Shown here: positions 21,425 to 32,682 of the stretch, piece by piece
Position numbering within the stretch: position 1 is the first letter of the stretch
Layout of the letters: the number at the start of each line of letters is the position of its first letter
Source of the DNA: Branchiostoma floridae
Taxonomy: Eukaryota; Chordata; Leptocardii; Amphioxiformes; Branchiostomatidae
Length of the DNA: 44,111 nucleotides
Direction: 5' to 3'
NCBI RefSeq assembly: GCF_000003815.2
Contig: NC_049990.1
Coordinates: 19,180,523-19,224,633, forward strand
Program-made: the position numbers and the translations under genes
Notes under the pieces: model-generated
What the model was told of the DNA's origin: nothing
Database searches by the model: none
The model's input: only the letters and a program-made list of their open reading frames with translations

Positions 21425-22272
21425 TCAAGAAAACACCACGTGGCGTGGAAAGATGGTTACAGTACCGTCGTGTGGGTTAGACACCACCAACTGTCCATCC
21501 GGCCCCACGGCCAGACCCCACGGATCTGTAATGTTCGCGACAGTACGGACAAACTTCCCCTGGCTTGTGAACATGTCAACCCTGTTGTTGCCACTGTTTG
21601 CCACGATGATGTGACCCAAGGGGCCGATAGAAATACCTTTGAGGGATCTCAGTTGGCCCTCATCGCGGCCAAAGTCTCCAAATTCGAATATCTTAACTCC
21701 CAAGTGACTGTACACGTGAACACTTTTGTAGTTCGTCAGAAAGATGTTTCCTTCGTTGTCAGATATGACTCCATTGATTCTCACGCCTTGCTCTTTACTG
21801 AACGCTTTAAAACTCCGAACGAGAGAGCCATTTGGCTGGAACATCCTTATTGTATCTGCCTCTCCCACGATAACTTTGTTGTTGCGCACGTCTATTGCAA
21901 TAATGGGACAGGGATAACGACCCATTAAGTGTACATCGAACTTCTCTATTAGCAGGCCGTCCCTACGGTACTTAACGACACGTGCATTAAGTTCGGCGCC
22001 ATATAAAACTCCAATTACCCACAGGTAGCCAGGTTCCACGCCAATACCAACACTGACAGGGAAAATTTTCGTATCCTCACCCGGCACCACCGTTGGAAAG
22101 AGGCGCAGAAAGCTCCCATTTATGCTGAAGACTTGGACCCGGTTGTTGACGTTATCAGCCACAAATATTTCATTGTCATCAGACACAGCCACTCCGTAGT
22201 TCAATCTAAATTTCCCAGGTTCATTTCCTTTACCACCGAAAGTGATCTTCTGCATCATTCTGTCAGGATTTT
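21425..22272 (-). CDS. NHL gene exon 4 (NHL repeats)
   Basis: Acceptor CTTGCAG, phase 1, stop TGA at 21427-21425. About six NHL-like repeats with the x-G-x-I/V-x-V-A/T-D/N-x-x-N-x-R pattern. Confidence 0.88.
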
Positions 22273-25200
22273 CTGCAAGAAGTAATAAAAATTGTGTGTG
22301 CAAGACTCACATGTACAACATTTATTATATTTGTATACAGCCGAAGCTAGATATTAATGTTAACCTGAGTAAAGTGAGGAAAGTCGTGTAAAGTGCCTTT
22401 CCCAAGGGCACAAGATCGTTAGCACGTCAGCTGGATTCGAACCCGCAACCTCTCGGTCACGGGCCGAACACAGTCCAGCTGCGCTACGCGGTCCCGTCCT
22501 TGTACCCCCCTCACATTATATACGATCTTCGGACGTACTTCGCGATCGCAGGAAGGTTGGCTGATTTTAAGATCTTAAGATGGTCTTGCGTATTTTTCGC
22601 CAAAATCTGTCCCCCTCACATATAAGCGAGCCTCGTGCGATCGACGGTGAATAAATCTATGATAATGAACCTCCCATGACCTTTTGCACGCGGACAAGGG
22701 AACACTAAACGTTCCTCAAAAAGGCAAGAGATCAATAAATGTTGCTTATTTTGTTGTCGGAATCTTTTTAACCAATGAATGGAATGCGCGGGCATAAATA
22801 ATAGAAATGACACAAGAAAGGAAAGTGTGTCACAAAGCCAGCCTACATACTGCCACAGGGGCCACAATGTTAGAATTACCCTCACATTCCCAGAAATTCA
22901 ATATTTGTAAACAATCGGAAGTCGGGTGAACGTCGCCCGAACGTCGCCCGACTAACGGGCGTTCGCCATCCGATTTGCGCTCGATGATTAATAACTATAT
23001 GTCTGTGCTCGCCTATCGGTCTTCAATCGTTGGATTGACGCAAGACTATTGACCGATACCCTTGCGAGGTACGCACGATTTTCACGCACGATCTGCGACT
23101 CGGTAACGAGCTCTGCGATCTCGGAGATCTCCTGCGACTTGTCGCTTATGTTAAGAACATGTTTCGCTGCACCGCGACCGTCGTAAGACTCCTGAAAATT
23201 GCCGGCGATCCCTAAAAATCGCAAGATGATCGTGAGAACACCGGACGTCTTACTCACGAAAATGTCATTTAGAGCTCGTAAACTAGTCGTCCGATCGAAT
23301 CGCGCCTAATGTGAGGGGGGTATTAAAGCCATACTGTACTCCACAAGAGAGTGTTCTGGTTCTACTAATAATATTTAGCGCTCTTATGAAATCGAGGTCC
23401 GATAAAAAAAATGTTTGCAGCATGTGTGTGAATAGGTCATTTTCCATCCTTAGAAACTTAGGTCTTCTATTTATTTAACCCCAAAATTTATTCGGAACTT
23501 CCCCACCCGATGGGGGGGGGGGGGTGGTGCAATACTCATTAATTAATTTATTTACTTATCTGTGATTATGTGTGATTATTTTTGTACAAGTTTAGTCGAT
23601 TTTGTGTACATAAAGATGTGATCTTTAGAAAATAACACTCTCTTCTGGAGGAAATATGGCTTTAATTTTACCCCCAAAGAAATTCTGACTTAAGCAATTG
23701 CATGTGTAGTTTCTAGTTGGTCTCACCTTCACGTTGTGAGCTGTAAAAGACTGCCGACGGTGTGGGGACAGAACTGTAGAATCCGGTCTGATCAGGACCA
23801 GGGGTAACGGTAGTAGTCACAATCGCTGTCGGCTGTAAAAAGATGGTTATCTTGTCTATCTATCTATCTATATTACATACTGGCCAAAATCCACTACGGG
23901 GTATCCCGGCCAGGTAGGTGCAAAGTAGTATGGCCGGTGGTGGTGCAAAAAAGTAGGTGCAATAAACGAAAACAAAAAAGTGAAAAACAACGTGAAGTGT
24001 CAGCAATACTTGAAGTGTCATTGGTTCATCGTGGTTCATTGATTTTCTAAACCCTGTTACAATTAGATATTTAGAGTTAGCTATTTATCTCATTCTTTTA
24101 GCTCAAAAAAATATTTCTCATGAAAAGCTTGATAATTACAAAATATGTGATAGTGATAAGTAAAACATTTGTCTCATTTTTTCGCCAACAAGGATTTTCA
24201 TTCTTCTTCTGGAGAATAAATGTGATAGCAACCCATTTATCACATTTACTATCCAAAGAGAGAACCAGAATTCTTCTTCTGGAGAATAAATGTGATAGCA
24301 ACCCCTTTATCACATTTATTCTCCAAAGAGAGAACAGAAATCTTCTTCTGGAGAATAAATGTGATAGCAACCCCTTTATCACATTTATTCTCCAAAGAGA
24401 GAACCAGAATTCTTCTTCTGGAGAATAAATGTGATAGCAACCCCTTTATCACATTTATTCTCCAAAGAGAGAACAGAAATCTTCTTCTGGAGAATAAATG
24501 TGATAGCAACCCCCTTATCACATTTATTCTCCAAAGAGAGAACCAGAATTCTTCTTCTGGAGAATAAATGTGATAGCAACCCCCTTATCACATTTATTCT
24601 CCAAAGAGAGAACAGAAATCTTCTTCTGGAGAATAAATGTGATAGCAACCCCTTTATCACATTTATTCTCCAAAGAGAGAACCAGAATTCTTCGTCTGGA
24701 GAATAAATGTGATAGCAACCCCTTATCACATTTATTCTCCAAAGAGAGAACCAGAATTCTTCGTCTGGAGAATAAATGTGATAGCAACCCCTTATCACAT
24801 TTATTCTCCAAAGAGAGAACCAGAATTCTTCTTCTGGCGAATAAATGTGATAGCAACCCCCTTATCACATTTATTCTCCAAAGAGAGAACCAGAATTCTT
24901 CTTCTGGAGAATAAATGTGATAGCAACCCTCTTATATCTTTAATTCTCCAAAGAGAGAACCAGGACTCTTCTTCTGGAGAATAAATGTGATAGCAACCCC
25001 TTTATCAAATTAATTCTCCAAAGAGAGAACCAGAATTCCTCTTCTGGAGAATAGATGTGATAAAGGCCTGTTCGTATTAGTATGCGGTTAACGTCACTAG
25101 CTCGCAGCATGCAATCGTTTCCGGAATTAAACACCACACACGTTACATTCGGGTGTTATATATTGTCCTTGATTTGGGGAGAAACTTTATGAATGTTACG

Positions 25201-28078
25201 TACATACACTTCTGTTGGTTATATAACGTCCTTAATTTGGGGAAAACTGTATAAGTTTTGTCTCTCTTTGGAGAATCAATGTGATAAGGGGGTTGCTATC
25301 ACATTAATTCTCCAGAAAGATCCCTGGTTCTCTCTTTGGAGAATTAATGTGATAAGGGTTTGCCACTAACTGGCAAAGACTACACATGTCATTGTGTCCG
25401 TACCTTGGTCTCCGTACGTACTCTAAGCAATATCCTGACAAGGTTACCTCGGCGAGTACGGTATGCACTTTCTATTGGTAGACTTGTATTAGTTCACACT
25501 TGCTACTCAACAGTACGATTTGCAGTGACATTCATAACTATGCCACTAGTTAACGAAGGCAATACGCTTTACTTAAAGTGATACATAGCTCATACGTTGT
25601 TAATGATGTTAATGGTGAGATATAACTGCCTTTATCTTTGATTTTTTTTAAAGAAAAAATGGACTCTAAGTCGGAACGGAATTGGCGCAAATCACGAATC
25701 GAGACGTCGCACAACAACGAAAACCGGAAACGATTGCATGCGGCGAGCTAGTGACGTTAACCGCAAACTGATACGAAGAGGCCTTTATCACATTTATTCT
25801 CCAGAAGAAGACTCCTGGCTCTCTCTTTTGAAAATTAATGTGATAATAGGGTTGCTATCACATTTATTCTCAAGAAGAAGAATTCTGAGAGTCTCTTTGG
25901 ATAATTAATGTGATAAGGGGGTTGCTATCACATTAATTCTCCAGAAGAAGACTCCTGGTTCTCTCTTTGGAGAATTAATGTGATAAAGGGGTTGCTATCA
26001 CATTTATTCTCCAGAAGAATAGTTCTGAAAGTCTCTTTGGAGAATTAATGTGATAAGGGGGTTGCTATCACATTTATTCTCCAGAAGAAGAATCCTGGTT
26101 CTCTCTTTGGAGAATTAATGTGATAAGGGGGTTGCTATCACATTTATTCTCAAGAAGAAGAATTCTGGTTCTCTCTTTGGAGAATTAATGTGATAAGGGG
26201 GTTGCTATTACATTTATTCTCCAGAAGAAGACTCCTGGTTCACACTTTAGAGAATTAATGTGATAAAGGGGTTGCTATCACATTAATTCTCCAGAAGAAG
26301 AATTCTGAAAGTCTGTTTGGAGAATTAATGTGATAAAGGGGTTGCTATCACATTAATTCTCCAGAAGAAGATTGTAGTAACACTCATTTGGTCAATTAAT
26401 GTGATATAAAAACCTAAATCCTTTATCACAACTTTTTCAGTTATCACGACATTTATCTTTTTTATTTATCTTTATCTTTTCAGTGCTAAATAAATGTGAT
26501 AAATAATCAGGTCTTAAAGATATTTGTGTGCCCCTGACCCTGTCAAATTCTGCGTAATGACCCCGGATTTTCAAACTTTATTGCTAAAAGCACAATGTGG
26601 TCACTTTAAAAGTAAATTCAAGAGCCAAACCTCATCAATAAAGCACCAATCACGTCGATGAAGGTAAAGATACCGGTACAATAAGATACGCCAAAATCAG
26701 TTAGCCAAGCAACTGGATATGATCTTATCCAGTTCCTTGAGTGACTGTTTTGAGCGTAAAGCACTAATTATGAATAAATGTGTCCTAAAATGGTCAAAAA
26801 AATCCCAAACGAGACAAGGTAATAATGCACAAGCATACTGCTGCTGGGTTGGTATAAAAGGATACACGGAGAAAGACTCCGACGACAATGCACAACACAA
26901 GGAATGTAGCCATTGGCATTGCTGCAGCTAAGCACGCCTGGTGACGTGTACATTCTGAAAAAAATCCACATTACAGCAATTGAATCAAATAAAAAAATTA
27001 ATGGTCATGAGAAAGTACCGATTACCGCGAAAAAATGACAAAGATTTCTCTTCAGAAGTTGGAGATTTCGACCTTGACTATAATTGTCATATACAAACGG
27101 TGTAGCGTCACAGATAGTATGTCCAGCTTGATGGAAAACTTGTTCTGATCTCGTATCAATCTTAACGTTAAGGCTTAGATTTGCCTTGAAACAGGCTAGG
27201 ACTCAATCGTGCGAATATTCAAATGTTTTGAAATATGGAGACAGCTTACCGCAAACTGTAGGATGCTGAACGTTTGGCACGTACATCGGATTTGAGTGAA
27301 GCGCATTTGGGACATGTTGTCTCTGCTCACTTTCAAGATTAGAAGGGCTTGCATCACTGTTTGACGAGTTGGCCAAGACATCATTGATGTTGTTTGAAGC
27401 CGCTGTTGGCATCTGCAAGGACTGTCTCGCTTGGGTGTGAATGTCCCATGACGTTGTGTTAGACTCAATGTCATCCTGTTTCATGTATGCGACAGCATAT
27501 GGTCGAATGTCAACATCATCAGAGGCAATGTTTGCTGTTTGTCTATTTTCAGCTGCAACATCTATCCTTGGGAGTGGGCGACCATTACTTAGGTCGTTGC
27601 GTTCCTGGTATCTAACTGCGTATGGTTGGATGCAGGGATTTGTATCACTGTTAGCTGACCAGAAGACAGTTTCATTTTGAAGAGTAACAGCACATGATTG
27701 GAGGCAGGGATCGGCTGCGTTGTTAGCTGGCCTGGTGGCGGCTTCTCCATCTTCTTCATATGCAATATGATTATTGTTGGGGGTGCCATCTTTGTTGGCA
27801 TTATCATCATCCTCATGTGGCTGGACAGAGCCAGTGTTATCGTTGCTAGCTGGCCTGTAGGAGATTTCATTGTTGTCTTGGTGTGTTTCACTACCAGCAC
27901 ATGGGTGGGACCGAGGACAGTCGTCGTTGTCAGTAGGCCTACCAGGGGGAGAATCACACTCTCGCGTCGAATCTAAGTCAGTGTAAACGGTGTTTGGCGC
28001 GTACATCGGGTTCGGATCCCGGGATTTTGGAACGTACTCCCAGTCCGGTTGTAGCGCGTCGGGATTTGCCTGTGCCAT
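21425..28078 (-). CDS. type II transmembrane NHL-repeat protein
   Basis: Predicted 632 residues from exons 28078-27250, 26954-26839, 23832-23727 and 22272-21425 (1899 coding bases; all borders AG/GT; phases 1, 0 and 1). The N-terminal 276 residues are acidic, low-complexity and Tyr-rich, with NPMY at 23-26 and 263-266 (NPxY endocytosis/PTB-type motifs) and PYAVAY/PYAVRY repeats. A single membrane helix is at about 283-305 ([20 protein letters not shown]). A short Thr/Ser/Pro stalk (316-350) leads to NHL beta-propeller repeats from about 356 to 630 ([47 protein letters not shown]). Three Asn-x-Ser/Thr sites in the NHL part fit an extracellular location. There is no RING or B-box, so it is not a TRIM-NHL ligase. 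Ligand unknown. Confidence 0.8.
22365..22497 (-). mobile_element. tRNA-derived SINE
   Basis: On minus: A box TAGCGCAGCTGG (22475-22486) and B box GGTTCGAATCC (22433-22443) at tRNA-like spacing. The body contains CCTTGGGAAAGGCACTTTAC. It lies in intron 3 of the NHL gene. No intact tRNA fold or acceptor stem, so it is not called as a tRNA gene. Confidence 0.75.
22505..23320. mobile_element. TA-flanked TIR element (816 bases)
   Basis: Perfect 14-base inverted ends CCCCCCTCACATTA (22505-22518 and 23307-23320) and a TA duplication on each side. The interior is unusually rich in CG and GATC words and has no transposase, so it is non-autonomous. It sits in intron 3 of the NHL gene, close to the SINE. 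Confidence 0.82.
23321..23726 (-). other. rest of NHL gene intron 3
   Basis: Contains a G-rich run near 23511-23525. Nothing else recognised. Confidence 0.5.
23727..23832 (-). CDS. NHL gene exon 3 (stalk)
   Basis: 106 bases, acceptor TTTACAG, donor GAAG|GTGAGA. Encodes [20 protein letters not shown] and more, Thr/Ser/Pro-rich, suited to an extracellular stalk that could carry O-glycans. Confidence 0.75.
23855..23872. repeat. (TCTA)n microsatellite
   Basis: Four and a half units in NHL gene intron 2. Confidence 0.9.
24190..26395. mobile_element. foldback element with tandem-repeat arms
   Basis: Left arm (about 24190-25066) has 13 direct units of 69 or 70 bases, alternating to give a 139-base higher-order period. 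Right arm (about 25785-26395) has about nine units in the opposite orientation. The inner flanks 25065-25128 and 25718-25790 are also inverted copies of each other, and a smaller unit pair lies at 25255-25360. Each unit is itself a hairpin: GGAGAATAAATGTGATA, a 10-base loop, then its complement. The whole lies in intron 2 of the NHL gene. No protein is encoded; the open frames across it are repeat artefacts. Confidence 0.88.
26396..26838 (-). other. rest of NHL gene intron 2
   Basis: AT-rich, with isolated GTGATAA/TTATCAC words beside the foldback element. No gene. Confidence 0.5.
26839..26954 (-). CDS. NHL gene exon 2 (membrane helix)
   Basis: 116 bases, acceptor TTTTCAG, donor GCAGCA|GTATGC. 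Encodes [20 protein letters not shown] and on through [16 protein letters not shown]. Found by splice logic; the frame is invisible as a long open frame. Confidence 0.78.
26955..27249 (-). other. NHL gene intron 1
   Basis: Donor GCG|GTAAGC at 27249/27248, acceptor at 26956/26955. Nothing else seen. Confidence 0.7.
27250..28078 (-). CDS. NHL gene exon 1 (cytoplasmic tail)
   Basis: 276 codons plus one base from ATG at 28078. Asn/Asp/Thr-rich with few hydrophobics and two NPMY motifs. Repeated modules around NPC(I/L)QPYAV and Asn-Asp tracts suggest internal duplication. Confidence 0.82.
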
Positions 28079-28170
28079 ACTTTCTCTGAATTATCTGCTC
28101 TGGCGGTTTTTGGTCCGGGTTTTAGATACCTTTGTGACAAATTATGCTTGGCGAAATGTTTACTGCAAGC
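28079..28170 (-). promoter_or_regulatory. presumed promoter/5' UTR of the NHL gene
   Basis: Only about 90 bases separate the ATG from a long microsatellite. No TATA box or other motif identified. Confidence 0.2.
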
Positions 28171-28182
28171 CTTAGTCTGTCC

Positions 28183-28246
<64 letters not shown>

Positions 28247-28250
28247 GGCT
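28170..28250. repeat. (GTCT)n microsatellite
   Basis: About 18 units of GTCT/TCTG, directly upstream of the NHL gene. Confidence 0.95.
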
Positions 28251-28545
28251 GGCTGGATGGATGGATGGATGGATGGAGGGGTGGATGGTTAGATGGATTG
28301 ATAGAGGGGTGGATAGTGGGATGGATAGATGGACAGATGGATAGTTGGATGGATGGATGAATTGATAGTCGGTGGATATTTGGAAGGATTGTTGGATGGA
28401 TGGATGGATGGATGGAAGGATGGATGGATGGATGGATGGATGGATGGATGGATGGATGGATGGATGGATGGATGGATGGTTAAATAGATAGATCGGTGGA
28501 TTGATTGATGGATGATGGATGAACGGATGTATGAACGGATGGATG
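28250..28545. repeat. (GGAT)n degenerate microsatellite
   Basis: GGAT/GATG units with interruptions, purest at 28395-28480. Confidence 0.95.
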
Positions 28546-29659
28546 AATCCAATTGCTCAGGGCCAATCCAAGGATTCTGCCTGTATGTCAGTATTGTGTC
28601 TATTTAATCCCCCTGCTCTGCGTAGACTGATTTTGGCGACCCCAAAACCTGTCTTCGCTACCTCTAGTATGCAGAGGGACGAGAAGAGGCTGGATTATTC
28701 CTGAGAAAATGGTACAGTTTTAATCAGTCGAGCAGAAATGGTGACGTCCTCGTCGCCTAGCAACAACAGCTCTTTTCTTGAAACTGCCCCGAGTGTTGCC
28801 TTTGTGTGAATCGCGTCTGCATAAATGCAAACAATCAAACCATGATGTTGGCGAGTGTGTGGCTCATACAAGAGTCACTACCGTATTCATTATTTGACTA
28901 CTCTTTTTTTGCTATCATGTTTTAAGAACAGGGTAAAAATTCATAACAAAATGAATTTCCACTATGCTTGTTTTAAGAGAAAAAAGGCGACTTTCGTCAA
29001 ACGAAAGTTTTCATTCGTAGTCTGACACATGTAAGTTCATGAGAAGACAGAAAGCAATTCACATGACCGAGCTCCAAAGAAAACAAAATCCAATTTATAC
29101 GTGGATCAAACAGCCCACGACCCATCTTCTAGTACCAGACAATTCATATCAGTGTTTAGATACATATATATCAGCGCTATACTTGTTGTCGCGGCAAGGG
29201 TTGTGTCTAACATGTTGTCTTTACCTGAAGATATTTTCAGGATTCATCACATACTGATATGCTACAAGTTTTTTTCTGACTAATCGGTGGTTATCTAGTC
29301 ATAATTTTCGTCTCTTTCTTTTGGGGGAAGTAAGTTTAACCGTTTGCAATAAAGACATAATTCAAGTAGCGTCGCCTTCTTGAGTAGTAAATTCATGTAT
29401 TATTCTTGTCTTGGTATCACATAAAGATACACATTCTGAAGAAATTCGACCATTCACGAAGGAAAAAAAACAAATTGTACATAGTCCATTCCAAACGATT
29501 CTCAAGGACATATTCTCTAAAGTAGGATCACAATTTCTAACCATTTAGAGTAGAAACATGATAATGTGAACTTAATTAATAGTGTAGTGATGTTGTACCA
29601 TAAACGAATGTATGTCGATAAAGATTCGAAGAACCAGGATTCAAGCATTTTGTACTTAC
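28546..29659. other. intergenic, no gene recognised
   Basis: Short frames of 60-72 codons occur on both strands without domain or splice support. Confidence 0.4.
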
Positions 29660-29747
29660 AGTGAAGCTTCTGGATCGTCTGCAGTATCGAACCGACGTCA
29701 GCGGCACAACTGAGACTTATTGCATTGAGATATGTGTAGGCGGCCAT
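29660..29747 (-). CDS. possible first exon of an unknown gene
   Basis: ATG at 29747 followed by AAYTYLNAISLSCAADVGSI and on to IQKLH, then the strong donor CACT|GTAAGT at 29659. 29 codons plus one base. No partner exon could be identified and the product is not recognised, so this may be chance. Confidence 0.2.
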
Positions 29748-30499
29748 ACATATTGACTAAAGATATGAAGGTTCTAAATATTTTAGTAAGAAAAGGGACA
29801 GATTATAATTGTAAAGAAATGCTGCGATAAACATATTTTAGAGCCTAAACGAATAATCTATTTAGGTGATTTTGCAAAGAAAATACAAGATATGTGTCCT
29901 ATCAAGTCAGATTTTCTTATGGTGTTTAGCTTCCCCTCTCCTGGGAACCGTTAAAATGGACTTGCCAAACATCTTTGTCTTTAAACATGGGCTGAGCTTC
30001 GGGGGCTGGTAGACTATACATGTATTATGTAGTGTATTTCAACACCCACGTACTTTTCATCAACAACGTACGTACTAAATAGAGTTCTATTCTCTCGCTG
30101 TTTACAGTAGTCTTTGATCGACTTTGGTAGACTATAGATGGTATCCTCCGTAGTATCGACTGGCTCAATCGTTCTCTTGCTTGTTATTGAATACACATCG
30201 TTGACCGATATGAATTCACTAACAGTAACCTTTTTTTTTCTTCTTAGATCATGGACCGGTCCAGAAAAACCGGACCTGAAGAAAATCAGTGGACCTGATC
30301 TTGGATCGATTAGAAAATGAACAGATTATATCGGCAGGCAGGTTTATGCGTTTTGTGGCTTACCGTTCCAAGAAAATAACAAAAGCAAAGTAAAAGAGAA
30401 GTTTCTGCCGTCACAATTGGTCGAATTTGTTTGTGTTGATTGCTGTAAACATGATCTGCAATATGTTTGGATGATATGGCAACAACCTTGTTTATAAAA
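29748..30499. other. intergenic with one open minus frame
   Basis: About 30017-30240 on minus is open and mixed in composition (KSIKDYCKQRENRTLF), not recognised. 30245-30295 holds repeated GGACC/CCGGA words. No gene called. Confidence 0.35.
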
Positions 30500-30662
30500 A
30501 CTTTCTGCGTCTGTATTTTGTTTGTGACGAATGCGCCACAATGCAACGTCGTATGAAGGTCACTAGAGGTCGCCAGGTGATCAGTAAAGAGCAGCTCAAG
30601 GCCGAATCCGACACCGTTAGGATCAAGCCTCGCCCCCTGCCATCGTGTAAGATCCACCAACC
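30500..30662 (+). pseudogene. inverted fragment of a TRIM exon (B-box region)
   Basis: Plus strand encodes VCDECATMQRRMKVTRGRQV, EQLKAESDTVRIKPRPLP and SCKIHQ. This matches residues about 115-166 of the array proteins (end of B-box 1 to start of B-box 2). It has no RING, coiled coil or splice context and is opposite in orientation to the array. A dead duplicate fragment. Confidence 0.82.
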
Positions 30663-30844
30663 AGCCTGTCCAGGACTAAACCGTCAACACCTTCCTGATT
30701 CATTCAAAATCTGAAACTATAACGGCTCTTGCAGTTCAACAAAAGCCGTTAGGGAACCCAAACTGTACAACTTACTCTTTGCATAAAGATCTAACTACCA
30801 CGTCAAGTCATGACCAGAACTAGAGATATGAATCGGAAGTTCCA
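30663..30844. other. intergenic
   Basis: No feature recognised; homology to TRIM ends at about 30662. Confidence 0.4.
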
Positions 30845-30888
30845 CACTCATACACACACACACACACACACACAGACACAAACACACA

Positions 30889-30933
<45 letters not shown>

Positions 30934-30937
30934 TCAT

Positions 30938-30970
<33 letters not shown>

Positions 30971-31005
30971 AACACACACACTCACTCACACACACACACA
31001 CACAC
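30845..31005. repeat. (CA)n microsatellite
   Basis: Interrupted CA/ACAC tract of about 160 bases. The Cys/Val and Thr/His frames over it are artefacts. Confidence 0.95.
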
Positions 31006-31389
31006 AGAGAAATATTGCGTATGGGGAAACTGCAATATATATTTCTACAACTTACAACTAAAACGCAAGAGGGCGTGATTAAAACTTTTACGAAACTTTT
31101 GCAATAACTAATCGAGTTCACATTTAAGGACAAGACACCCGTCATACTTGCACAAAATTGTTTATTAACAATGTTGCCATATCGGCAAAATGTGATGCAT
31201 TTTATTACAGTAAAGCAAACAAACAAACTGGAATATTTTCCAGCTTACTACTGAAAAGCTAACCACCCACCTTATTTCTGTATATGGCGGGGCTTTCTGA
31301 CATTACACCACCCAAGACAATAGCCTGCCATGTCGTTTAATGGTGACTGGTTGGTGGATGAATGTAAGTTCATCTGTGACGGTAGTTAG

Positions 31390-31712
31390 CATAATGATAC
31401 CATTTTAAGACTTTATATCCGTACACAAAACAAAGCGCTTACCAACAAGCTTTCGATCAGTCCTCTGATCCTTCTCAAGTTGTAATGACCCAAAACCTAA
31501 GTCGCACTTCCGAAGTGACGTCAGTAAAGGGTCAAAGGTGCTTGACAGTCGGTATCGGCCCCGTCTTAACTGACGTCACACTTCCGTTCCGGAAGTGCGA
31601 CTTAGGTTTTGGGTCATTACGACTTGAGAAGGATCAGAAGACTGATTGAGAGCTTGTTGGTAAGCGCTTTAACTTGTGTACGGATATAAAGTCTTAAAAT
31701 TGTATCATTATG
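31390..31712. mobile_element. palindromic foldback MITE (323 bases)
   Basis: Arms of about 140 bases are near-perfect inverted copies, starting CATAATGATAC and including GACTTTATATCCGTACACA, with a short central loop near 31540-31575. No coding content and no clear target duplication. Confidence 0.8.
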
Positions 31713-31825
31713 GTTGGTGGGTGGTTTGTATTATAATAAACTTATTTGGAGTAAGTTGGAAATGATGAAGTCTAGCAGACTTATTCTCAATGGAACATAT
31801 ATTCATCCTTAATATCCCATACACG

Positions 31826-32682
31826 AGGGGTGATCAATAAGTTCTCGGCCCAACCCAGAAATAATAAGCACAACTCAAATTTTGAGGCACAACTTGATAG
31901 TGTGGAGCCTTTTATCATTATCCAACAAATTTCAAATCATTGCATTCATTACTTTACAGGAATTCGTTTTTTTCTAGATTAGAAGGTAAGTTGCGAGAAA
32001 AAGAAGGGTGAAGTGTGATCAGAGAATTTGACCCGCACAACTCAGGTTGCAGGTCAATTGTCCACTTTTTTTTTCGTTATCCCTTACCTAACGTTACTGG
32101 GTGTTGCCTGCAAAGTAATGACCACTGTGACAATAATTTGAATTTTGGTACACATTCATATAAGACTTTATACATGTACGTGGGGTTATCAATAAGTCCT
32201 CGGCTTTACCGAGAAATAATAAGCACAGCTCAGATTTCGAAGCGTAGATGTCAAGTATAAAGTCTTATATAAATTTGTGCCAAAATTCAAATTATTGTGA
32301 TCATTACTTTGCAGGTGACACCCTGTAACGTTAGGTAAGGGAGAAGAAAAAAACGTGGACAATTGACCTGACCTGAGGTGTGCGCGTCTACTTGCGCTGC
32401 TGGAAGTCAGACACCCAATTCTTTTTGCTTGAAATAGGAAGAGAATCATTACCAAACATGTCTTTTGTTAATTTACGGCATGGGGAACTCGACCCACACA
32501 TTTCACACCACTTACCTTCTTATTTGCAAAAAAAACGAATTCCTGTAAAGTAATGAATGCAATGATTTTAAATTTGGTGGATATTGATAAAAGGCTCCAT
32601 ACTATGAAGTTGTGCCTGAAAATTTGAGTTGTGCTTATCATTTCTGGGTGAAGCCGAGAACTTATTGATCATCCCTCGTAAT
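31826..32682. mobile_element. foldback TIR element, full copy
   Basis: Begins CGAGGGGTGATCAATAAG and ends in the near complement CTTATTGATCATCCCTCG. Each arm is at least 300 bases. The loop at 32180-32255 contains a third, diverged copy of the terminal repeat. The TA target is clear only on the right side (32683-32684). A related arm is at 20795-21252. Confidence 0.72.

Noticed and set aside
22420-22497. tRNA gene on the minus strand
   Set aside because: A and B boxes are present, but there is no good acceptor stem and the sequence runs straight into a SINE body.
24098-24914. Overlapping open frames on both strands through the 69/70-base array
   Set aside because: The repeat period makes repeating peptides in several frames on both strands; no start context or splice support.
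24190-25066. Regular repeat-spacer look that could suggest a CRISPR array
   Set aside because: The spacers are also repeated, the genome is eukaryotic and the array is inverted as a foldback.
28289-28552. Ser/Ile/His/Pro-rich frame
   Set aside because: Translation of the GGAT microsatellite.
30795-31226. 143-codon Cys/Val-rich minus frame
   Set aside because: Translation of a CA microsatellite.
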